This document shows, piece by piece, positions 58,045-64,000 of a stretch of DNA of 64,000 nucleotides. Numbering within the stretch: position 1 is the first letter of the stretch; each line of letters starts with the position of its first letter. A program made the position numbers and the translations under genes. The notes beneath the pieces are model-generated. The model ran no database searches. It saw only the letters and a program-made list of their open reading frames with translations, and was not told where the DNA came from. Source of the stretch: Streptomyces sp. A012304 (GTDB lineage: Bacteria > Actinomycetota > Actinomycetes > Streptomycetales > Streptomycetaceae); the NCBI RefSeq assembly GCF_026008495.1, contig NZ_BQUN01000097.1, forward strand, positions 70,127-134,126, given 5' to 3'.

Positions 58045-59241
58045 TCAGGCGTTCCAGGTGCGGTGGACGACCGCTGTGGCGGCCTGGACCAGGGCCGTGG
58101 TGGCGGGTGTGTCGGGCAGGTGTGGCTCGAGGCCGGTCCAGCCGTGTGTGAGCAAACGGATCGCTTCCTGTTCGCACAGGTCGACCGCTCCGCTGTCCTC
58201 GATCGTTCGTGCGGCGCGCCGGACGGCCGGTTCGTCGGGGCGTTCGCGCAGCGACCCCCACAGGGCGGTCGCCCGCGAGTGGGGGAGCAGGGTGACGGCG
58301 TGGGCCAGCGGGAAGCCGATCTTGGCGTTGAACAGGTCTTCGGCGGCGCGCTTGGTGGCTTTCCGATGGTGGGTCACGCCCCGCAGGTCGGCGACGTCGT
58401 CCATGATCTGGTAGGCGAGGCCGAGTTCTTCCCCGAAGTCGCCCAGGGCGGCGCGCTGGTCCGGCTCGGCCCGGGCGACGAGGGCGGCGATCTCGCACAC
58501 GGCCCGTACCTGGGCGCCGGTCTTGAGGCGGTGGGTGAGGGTGAGCATCCGCATCAGCGGTCCGATGTCGCGTGTGGCCAGCGCCAGTTCCATCTCCTGG
58601 GCGTGGCCCTGGATGTCCAGGGCTTGGCCGGCGTGCGTGGCGCGCAGACCGGCCAGGTAGGTCTCGTACACCGCCAGGCGCAGGCCCGCGTCGTCGGGGA
58701 GGGTGCGCCGTACGGCGCGGTCGAGGCTGAAGTAGGCCGCGGTGCCGGCGTTGATGGCCGTGCCCTCCCCGTAGAGGGTGTGGGCGGCGGGGCTTCCGCG
58801 GCGCAGGGGGGAGGCGTCCTCGACGTCGTCCACCATGAGGGAACCGGCGTGGCCCGCCTCGCACGCGGCGAGCAGTTCGGCGTACCGGCGGGGGTTGACG
58901 CCGAAGATCTCCAGCACGCGGGCCATCAGATGGGCGCGCCAGCGCTTGCCGCCGGCGTCGAGCAGATGACGTACCGGGGCGACGAGGGCGGCGTGGAGCC
59001 GTCGGTCGCAGTGGCCGCCGCCGGTGTCGGGCGGGCTCGGCCGTTCCTCGCGGCCCATCAGCTCCGCGCCGAGCGTGGCTGTGGGGTGCGGTGGGTAGAG
59101 GCGGGCGAGCCCTTCGTCCAGCGCCGCCGCGGCGCGCAGGCCGGCGTTGCCCGGCGTGGAGCCGGGCGGATTGCGCGGCTGCACCACGACTCTGGCGGGG
59201 ACGCCTCCGGAACAGGGCAGCGGTGACATTTCGTCGGGCAT
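58045..59241 (-). CDS. Polyprenyl (geranylgeranyl-type) diphosphate synthase
   Basis: A 398-residue trans-isoprenyl diphosphate synthase. First Asp-rich motif DDVED at residues 138-142 (SLMVDDVEDASPLRRG), second DDVAD at 281-285 (LAYQIMDDVADLRGV), GGKRWR at 98-103, and a K-T-A-type segment (ATKRAAEDLFNAKIGFPLAHA). The N-terminal 80 residues are a Pro-rich extension not needed for catalysis. It condenses isopentenyl units to a C20 or longer chain. Start ATG 59241 is separated from a divergent operon by an AT-rich promoter. No terpene cyclase or carotenoid gene is next to it, so the product's use is not given by context. Confidence 0.88.
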   Translation of the reverse strand: MPDEMSPLPCSGGVPARVVVQPRNPPGSTPGNAGLRAAAALDEGLARLYPPHPTATLGAELMGREERPSPPDTGGGHCDRRLHAALVAPVRHLLDAGGKRWRAHLMARVLEIFGVNPRRYAELLAACEAGHAGSLMVDDVEDASPLRRGSPAAHTLYGEGTAINAGTAAYFSLDRAVRRTLPDDAGLRLAVYETYLAGLRATHAGQALDIQGHAQEMELALATRDIGPLMRMLTLTHRLKTGAQVRAVCEIAALVARAEPDQRAALGDFGEELGLAYQIMDDVADLRGVTHHRKATKRAAEDLFNAKIGFPLAHAVTLLPHSRATALWGSLRERPDEPAVRRAARTIEDSGAVDLCEQEAIRLLTHGWTGLEPHLPDTPATTALVQAATAVVHRTWNA

Positions 59242-59425
59242 GAGATCGCTCGCTCCGTTACGAGTGCAATTGCCAGATCAACATAGCGAAAACAGGCAAG
59301 TGACGGTAAATCCTGGATAAATTGTGTATCGCCATTTAATAATAAGATATGTTCCGTTTGTCCGTATGTGGTGGTAGTCGGTACATTACGTGACTCTGGA
59401 ACAACTCGCCCTGAAAGGACGTCCT
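59242..59425. promoter_or_regulatory. AT-rich divergent promoter region
   Basis: In a >70% GC window this stretch is strikingly AT-rich, especially 59275-59350 (AATTGTGTATCGCCATTTAA, TAATAAGATATG). For the rightward operon a TTGTCC (59358-59363) and TACATT (59382-59387), 18 bp apart, form a possible -35/-10 pair. AT-rich islands of this sort are typical targets for Lsr2-type nucleoid silencing in actinobacteria. Confidence 0.55.
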
Positions 59426-59428
59426 GTG

Positions 59429-59716
59429 ATGCCACCGCGCAACGTCGTTGAGGAGTTCATCGACAACGTGGCGGACGACTACACCAAGGCCTTCGGTGAC
59501 ATCCTGGGCCGGCAGGCCGGTGACGAGGAGGAGGCCGTCCGGGTCCTCGCCGCGCCCGCTCTCGCCCTGGCCGTCGCCCTGCCGACGGTGCTGCGCCAGG
59601 TCGACGGCCTCGGCCGGGTGGCGGACGGCGTGCTCGAAGGGCTGGATGCCGTCAGGTCACTCCTCAAGCCGGAAAGCGGCGCCGGCTCCTCCGGCGGCCG
59701 TCCGCACCGCGGATGA
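59429..59716 (+). CDS. ADDxxKAF small protein B
   Basis: A 95-residue protein; ATG 59429 or GTG 59426 behind AAAGGA. N-terminal helix NVVEEFIDNVADDYTKAFGDILGRQAGDEEE has the same VADDxxKAFxxxLxR pattern as proteins A and C, then an Ala/Leu/Val helical stretch (VRVLAAPALALAVALPTVLRQVDGLGRVADGVLEGL) and a Gly/Ser tail. It is directly upstream of the UbiB-like kinase gene, with an 10-bp gap, so co-translated. Family not recognised. Confidence 0.62.
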   Translation: MPPRNVVEEFIDNVADDYTKAFGDILGRQAGDEEEAVRVLAAPALALAVALPTVLRQVDGLGRVADGVLEGLDAVRSLLKPESGAGSSGGRPHRG

Positions 59717-59726
59717 AGGGATCTTG

Positions 59727-61283
59727 ATGCTGGGTCAGGCGGGCGGGCGGTTGTTGACGGTGGCGCGCGTGCTGGGCGAGCTGGTCGCGCAGGAGGCAGG
59801 ACGCGCCCCGGCACGACCCCGCGACCCGGAACCCTCTCCTGAGTGCCCCGAGGGCCGTCTCGTCTCGCCGGGCGCCGCGCGCCGGGCGCGGGCCGCGCGG
59901 ACGGCACTCGAACGGCTGGGCCCGCTGTATGTGAAGGTGGGCCAGGTGCTGGCGACCCGCCCGGACATGGTCCCGGCTCATGTGCGCGCGGAGTTGCAGA
60001 AGCTGAACGACCGGTTGCCCGCCGAGCCGTTCGCAGCCTTCGCTCCTGTGCTGGAGGCCGACCTCGGGCCCCGTTGGGAGCGGATGTTCGACGATGTGGA
60101 CACGGTCCGCCCGCTCGGTGCCGCCTCCCTCGCCCAGGTGCACCGGGTCACCCTGCGCGGCGGTGTGCCCGGGGTGGTCAAGATCCAGCGTCCCGGCATC
60201 CGGAAGGTCGTCAGGGCCGACATGGCGTTGCTGCGCCGCGCCGCCTGGCTGACGGCACGCGGCGCGCCACGCTTCAACGCGGTCGTCGACGTGGAGTCCA
60301 TCCTGACCAACGTCTTCGACGCGATGGAGGCGGAACTGGACTTCACCAAGGAGGCCGCCAACATGGAACGTGCGCGGGCCTCGGTCGGCCGGTTTCCTCA
60401 TCTGGACATTCCGCAGGTCGTGACCGCCACCCCGGGCGTACTGGTGCAGTCGCTCGCGCCGGGCGGATCGGTGGCGGGCGCGGAGCGGGAACGGTTGAGC
60501 CCCGAGCACCGTGAGGCCGTCGCCCGCGAACTCGCGGCGTTCATGGGGCGCGGCTACTTCATCGACCGCTTCTACCACGCCGATCCCCACCCCGGGAACG
60601 TCTTCGTCACGCCTGACGCGCCGGCGACGCTGCTGGACTGGGGCATGGTCGGACGCGTCGACCAGCAGACCAGCATCCGCATGCTGTTGCTGCTGATGGC
60701 GGTGGGCCAGAACGACGGCCATGGTCTGGCCAAGGTGTGGGCCGAGATGGGCCGCGCCACCCCGTGGAGCGACCTGCCGGCGTTCTGCGCCGACATGGCC
60801 GCGCTGGTGCCGAAGCTCGCCTCCGCGTCGATGGCCGAGCTGAACTTCGGGGTGGCGTTCAGCGCAGTGCTGGAGAAGGCGGCCCGCCGGGGCATCGCCT
60901 CGGCCCCGACCGTCGGCCTGATCGGAAAGTCCCTGGTCAATCTGGAGGCGAGCGTACGGCTGCTGGCGCCGCACCTGACCTTCTCCGACCTGTTCGAGTC
61001 CGAGGTCCACGGCATCGTGCTGCACGTCCTTCGCGAAATGATCTCCCCTCAGCACACCGCCCGCCGGGCCCTGGAATCCCTTCTGGCCTACAGCATGGCG
61101 GGGGAGCAACTGCGCGCCGACCGCGCCAGCCTCACGGATCCTCCCTTCTTCCCCGCGCCCGAGCGGGCCTTCCGCGGCGCTCCCGCACCGCCCCCGCGTT
61201 CCGGCGGACGACAGCCCGCCCTGCTGGCCTGCGCGGCTCTCGCGCTGTGGGCCGCCCACCGCCGCGCATCGAGGCCCCGGTGA
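59727..61283 (+). CDS. UbiB/AarF (ABC1)-family protein kinase-like ATPase
   Basis: A 518-residue atypical kinase. The family's KxGQ motif is in LGPLYVKVGQVLATRPDMVP; the Ala-rich loop that replaces the P-loop is GAASLAQVHRVTLRGG; VVKIQRPG has the ATP Lys; HADPHPGNVFV and LLDWG give the catalytic Asn and Asp. A hydrophobic segment at the C-terminus (PALLACAALALWAAHRR) may anchor it in the membrane. ATG 59727 has AAGGG seven bases upstream. UbiB proteins assist handling of isoprenoid lipids (quinones) at membranes, which fits the divergent polyprenyl synthase. It is flanked on both sides by ADDxxKAF proteins. Confidence 0.9.
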   Translation: MLGQAGGRLLTVARVLGELVAQEAGRAPARPRDPEPSPECPEGRLVSPGAARRARAARTALERLGPLYVKVGQVLATRPDMVPAHVRAELQKLNDRLPAEPFAAFAPVLEADLGPRWERMFDDVDTVRPLGAASLAQVHRVTLRGGVPGVVKIQRPGIRKVVRADMALLRRAAWLTARGAPRFNAVVDVESILTNVFDAMEAELDFTKEAANMERARASVGRFPHLDIPQVVTATPGVLVQSLAPGGSVAGAERERLSPEHREAVARELAAFMGRGYFIDRFYHADPHPGNVFVTPDAPATLLDWGMVGRVDQQTSIRMLLLLMAVGQNDGHGLAKVWAEMGRATPWSDLPAFCADMAALVPKLASASMAELNFGVAFSAVLEKAARRGIASAPTVGLIGKSLVNLEASVRLLAPHLTFSDLFESEVHGIVLHVLREMISPQHTARRALESLLAYSMAGEQLRADRASLTDPPFFPAPERAFRGAPAPPPRSGGRQPALLACAALALWAAHRRASRPR

Positions 61284-61331
61284 CGGCGATTCGTGACCTC
61301 GAAGGGGGCCGTCACCAGGATGAGGACAGGC

Positions 61332-61814
61332 ATGGACATCACCCACACCCTCAAGGAGTTCCTCGGCGCCATGGCGGACGACTCCAAGAAGGCGTTCGAC
61401 GGACTGCTCAGCCGCCCAGCCCAGGACGGCGTCCTGCCGGGCGGGGCGGGAACGGCCCTGTCGTCGACGCGGTCGGCACTGCTGGCCCAGCTCTGCGCCC
61501 TGCCTGGACCGGACACCGGCCCGCCCGCCTCTGCCCCGAGGGCCGGTGACCTCACCGCGATCGCCGAGAGCCTGTCCACGCTGGCGTGCCTCCTGCACCG
61601 GCTCGACGAGGTCACCGACCAGCTCGGCGAGCTTCTGCACCGGCTCCCGCCCCTGCTGGACGTTCCCGATGTGTCTGCTGCCGCGGGCGAAACGGTGACC
61701 GCAGCCACGCACACGGCGAGTGAAGCGGCCGGCTCGGTGACGGCGACAGCCGCGGCCACGGCTCCCCAGGCGGTCTCCGCGACGGTCCGGAAGCTCCCAC
61801 CGCTCGGCTGGTGA
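61332..61814 (+). CDS. ADDxxKAF small protein C
   Basis: A 160-residue protein, 48 bp downstream of the UbiB-like gene. N-terminal helix TLKEFLGAMADDSKKAFDGLLSRPAQDG again shows MADDxxKAFxxLLxRP. The middle is leucine-rich (LTAIAESLSTLACLLHRLDEVTDQLGELLHRLPPLLD) with heptad spacing, the C-terminal third is Ala/Thr-rich (GETVTAATHTASEAAGSVTATAAATA). In-frame ATG 61320 is an alternative start. With proteins A and B it forms a three-member set unique to this locus. Confidence 0.62.
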   Translation: MDITHTLKEFLGAMADDSKKAFDGLLSRPAQDGVLPGGAGTALSSTRSALLAQLCALPGPDTGPPASAPRAGDLTAIAESLSTLACLLHRLDEVTDQLGELLHRLPPLLDVPDVSAAAGETVTAATHTASEAAGSVTATAAATAPQAVSATVRKLPPLGW

Positions 61815-61891
61815 AGCACGACGCCGCCCCCCAGGGGCCGGACTGCCGCCGCGTCACCGCCCGGCGTTTCCGTGGGCGCCGCCTGGCCGGC

Positions 61892-62983
61892 TCATGCGGT
61901 GGTGCAGATCTCGGGTGCCGTGGCGTCGAGCCCGAGAAGGCGGAAGTAGTTCTCGCCCAGGGCGATGCGGCGGAACGCCTCGTCGCCGAGGGCCTTGTTG
62001 ATGCGGCTCGTGACCTCCAGTTCCTCCTTGTAGACGGCGTAGTCCTTCGGGTGGGAGGCGACGAAGTCGGTGCCGGGGACCGCGCGTGTGGGGTAGGCGT
62101 CGAGGAGGGCGGCGTACTGCTCGCGGACGCCGGGCTTGCTGAAGTACTGGTCCTCCAGGACACGCCAGCTGAGGTCCAGCGTCAGGTTCGGGTGTCGTGC
62201 GAGGAGTTGGCGGACGAGCGCGATGTGGCGGGCCGGATCCATGCTTGACAATTCCTTGGACAGCCCCATGTGCGCCCAGACGATCTTGTTGCGTGGGTAG
62301 CGGGTGAGCGCCTCGCGGAACAGGTGCAGGTATTTGGTGGGTTCGGCGTCGGTGCCGAGGTCGGCGTGGATGGTGATGGGGATGCCGCGCTTTTCGAGCT
62401 CCCGCATGAACGGCGCCCAGGCCCGGATGTCCTGGACGGTGGCCGGTTCGTGATGGTTGGGCAGGAGGGCACCCTTGATGAGGTTGACCTCACCGGCCCA
62501 GCGGAACAGACCGGGGAACTCCTTGTCGTACAGGGCGATCGCGCCGGGAACGGTTTCCGGGTTCGCGACATCGAGGGATGTCATGGACAGCGTCAGGTGC
62601 GGGTCGGTGGGCTTGGACTCGGCGTAGCTCTCGCCGTTGACGATGTCGTTCTTGACGCTGGGCAGGACCGGCGTGCCGGGGCAGTCGAGGTAGTAGGTGC
62701 AGTCGGAGTCGGCGGGGAGTTTCTGCCCGATACCGAAGACGTTGGCGTAGCGTACGCCGCTCTTGCGCAGGTAGGCGTTGACTTCGTCGAAGGGGATGGC
62801 CTTGCCGCCGAAGGGGCGGAAATGAAGGTGGCTGTCCACGACGGAGGTGTACGGCTGCTTCGTGCGGTCGAAGCACGCTTCCTCGGCGAGGGCACGGCCG
62901 GCACCGGTGGGGGACGCGACGACCGCTGTCGCGGCGAGAGCGGCGGTCGCCGCGAGGACGGGCTTACGCAGGAGGACAGACAC
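61892..62983 (-). CDS. Secreted amidohydrolase (TIM-barrel, amidohydrolase-2 type)
   Basis: A 363-residue protein with a Sec-type signal peptide (about residues 1-33: LLRKPVLAATAALAATAVVASPTGAGRALA). The metal motif HxH is at His52/His54 (VVDSHLHFRPFGG); further candidate ligands are in PITIHADLG and KIVWAHMGLS, and an Asp in PGTDFVAS. This matches amidohydrolase-2 TIM barrels acting on cyclic or aromatic carboxylates. Convergent with the UbiB operon. The substrate is unknown; extracellular location suggests a nutrient or plant-derived compound. Confidence 0.82.
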   Translation of the reverse strand: MSVLLRKPVLAATAALAATAVVASPTGAGRALAEEACFDRTKQPYTSVVDSHLHFRPFGGKAIPFDEVNAYLRKSGVRYANVFGIGQKLPADSDCTYYLDCPGTPVLPSVKNDIVNGESYAESKPTDPHLTLSMTSLDVANPETVPGAIALYDKEFPGLFRWAGEVNLIKGALLPNHHEPATVQDIRAWAPFMRELEKRGIPITIHADLGTDAEPTKYLHLFREALTRYPRNKIVWAHMGLSKELSSMDPARHIALVRQLLARHPNLTLDLSWRVLEDQYFSKPGVREQYAALLDAYPTRAVPGTDFVASHPKDYAVYKEELEVTSRINKALGDEAFRRIALGENYFRLLGLDATAPEICTTA

Positions 62984-63247
62984 GCGTGGCTCCCGAAGGA
63001 CTCGTTCCGCGCGTGCACATCAGCGCGGATATGCGAACAAATCTCCGTAGAGTGTGCGTAACCGTTCCCTGGCAGGTGGGCCGGACGCGCCGGTGCCGTC
63101 GTCCTGTCACCCGGCCGGGGACCCGCCGGGACGACCGGTGCGCCGACTCCATGATCACGGAGCGTGTGCCTGCCTCTTGATGCTGATCCTTCCGGACGCT
63201 CCCTGCGCTGGTTTTTGCCATGTTCACGGTAGGGCGCACTTCAACTC

Positions 63248-63276
63248 TTGACAGCTTCACGAGCGCGCAACACGAT
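63248..63276 (+). promoter_or_regulatory. Candidate promoter of the GH6 cellulase gene
   Basis: TTGACA (63248-63253) and CACGAT (63271-63276) are separated by 17 bp, which fits a housekeeping-type promoter. The start of transcription would then fall near 63283, about 206 bp before the ATG. The other part of the 505-bp gap (62984-63247) shows nothing else recognisable. Confidence 0.5.
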
Positions 63277-63323
63277 TCCGGCCACACCCGAAGGTCGTCA
63301 GTGCCCGCCGGGGCGGCTTCCCA

Positions 63324-63337
63324 CGGGAGCGCTCCCA
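63324..63337. promoter_or_regulatory. CebR-type operator
   Basis: CGGGAGCGCTCCCA matches the 14-bp CebR site of Streptomyces cellulase genes (TGGGAGCGCTCCCA) in 13 positions and contains the perfect palindrome GGGAGCGCTCCC. It lies between the candidate promoter and the cellulase ATG, where a repressor could block transcription until cellobiose is present. Confidence 0.75.
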
Positions 63338-63488
63338 CGGCGCGCGCCGGCCTCGCTTCGCCGGTGTCGTCCCTGCCGAGGAGCCGCCGCGGCAAGAGGG
63401 GCGTCGTACCACCGCACTTCCTCAAGCGCGTCGCGCGCTCGCCGCCAGAGCGTGCGACGCATCCCTGCCAGGAAATCGAGGCACAGTC

Positions 63489-64000
63489 ATGCGCCGCACA
63501 GCTCACGCCCTCGTGGCAGCGTTCCTCGCCCTGCCACTCGCGCTCGCCGTCGCGCCGTCCGCCCACGCGGCCGACCCGACCACCATGACCAGCGGGTTCT
63601 ACGTGGATCCCGACTCCAGTGCGAAGCGGTGGGTCGCCGCCAACCCCGGCGACGGCCGGGCATCCGCGATCAACGCCGCACTCGCCAACACTCCGATGGC
63701 CCGCTGGTTCGGCTCGTGGAGCGGTGCCATCGGCGCCGCCACGGGTGCGTACGCGGGGGCGGCGGACGGCAGGGACAAGCTGCCCCTCCTCGTCGCCTAC
63801 AACATCTACAACCGCGACTACTGCGGCGGGCACTCCGCCGGCGGAGCCGCCTCGCCCTCCGCCTACGCGACCTGGATCGCCCAGTTCGCCGGCGGGATCG
63901 GCAACCGCCCGGCCATCGTCCTCCTCGAACCCGACTCCCTCGGGGACTACGGCTGCATGACGCAGGCTCAGATCGACGAGCGGGAGGGCATGATCACCGG
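63489..64000 (+). CDS. GH6 endoglucanase/cellobiohydrolase (5' part; 3' end outside window)
   Basis: An intact 5' end of a secreted cellulase. The signal peptide is Sec-type (MRRTAHALVAAFLALPLALAVAPSAHAA). The mature start TTMTSGFYVDPDSSAKRWVAANPGDGRASAINAALANTPMARWFG is the usual GH6 N-terminus, and the core motifs LPLLVAYNIYNRDYCGGHSAGGA and NRPAIVLLEPDSLGDYGC contain the conserved Asp regions of the family. The frame is open at base 64000. It hydrolyses beta-1,4-glucan in the medium. Regulation by CebR is implied by the operator upstream. Confidence 0.92.
   Translation, partial: MRRTAHALVAAFLALPLALAVAPSAHAADPTTMTSGFYVDPDSSAKRWVAANPGDGRASAINAALANTPMARWFGSWSGAIGAATGAYAGAADGRDKLPLLVAYNIYNRDYCGGHSAGGAASPSAYATWIAQFAGGIGNRPAIVLLEPDSLGDYGCMTQAQIDEREGMIT

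Noticed and set aside
57414..61814. Carotenoid or terpene biosynthetic gene cluster
   Set aside because: Only the polyprenyl synthase fits; no cyclase, phytoene synthase, desaturase or P450 is present.

Overview
The window comes from the chromosome of a Streptomyces or a close relative. It has very high GC with strong G/C bias at codon third positions, many GTG and TTG starts, one in-frame TTA codon in a regulatory-type gene, and the usual mix of sugar uptake, polysaccharide hydrolases, stress proteins and accessory islands. No rRNA or tRNA gene and no CRISPR array was seen.

Layout. 0-4 kb is a sugar locus: a lipoprotein solute-binding protein (cut by the window edge), a LacI-type repressor and a divergent GH32-type glycosidase with a LacI-style operator between them. 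4-6.3 kb holds a FAD monooxygenase and a divergent PadR regulator. 6.3-10.5 kb is a compact module of a TPR-like/CHAT protease (with a TTA codon), a DUF6338 membrane protein and a 64-residue acidic protein. 10.5-19.1 kb is a DevR/DosR-type hypoxia-dormancy island: DUF1918-HTH-PPOX protein, DUF1876 protein, D-lactate dehydrogenase-like enzyme, DevS-like kinase, DevR-like regulator, cyclic-nucleotide-fold protein, two UspA proteins and a flavodoxin. At least four copies of one GC-rich inverted repeat lie in its promoters. 19.2-31.6 kb is ordinary accessory metabolism: SDR, ECF41 sigma factor, quinone reductase with a divergent MarR and twin operators, MpaB-like oxygenase, GlxA-type regulator, saccharopine-dehydrogenase-like protein, trehalose-synthase-like GH13 enzyme, and several small decayed genes.

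31.9-54.7 kb is the most striking part: a phage-tail-like contractile injection system (CIS). It encodes sheath, tube, a hub/tube-initiator-like protein, a baseplate plug-like protein, a gpD-gpV spike fusion, a spike-tip protein, gp25, gpJ, a giant gpI-like mosaic protein, an adaptor-like protein and two beta-helical fibres. No capsid, portal, terminase, lysis gene or AAA+ ATPase is present. In the slot where phages keep the tape measure are two large proteins with nuclease signatures (a PD-(D/E)XK-like motif; a C-terminal AHH nuclease). With a 79-residue neighbour they appear to share a small N-terminal domain. The operon is split by a lower-GC acetyltransferase gene and a decayed IS110 transposase.

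54.8-56.5 kb looks like a decayed Tn7-like element: 12-bp inverted ends, a TnsA-like fragment just inside the right end, and an intact nucleotidyltransferase. 57.4-61.8 kb has two divergent operons around an unusually AT-rich promoter region. They encode a polyprenyl diphosphate synthase, a UbiB/AarF-type kinase and three small proteins that share an ADDxxKAF N-terminal helix; I do not recognise this arrangement as a described system. The window ends with a secreted amidohydrolase and the 5' part of a GH6 cellulase gene behind a near-perfect CebR-type box.
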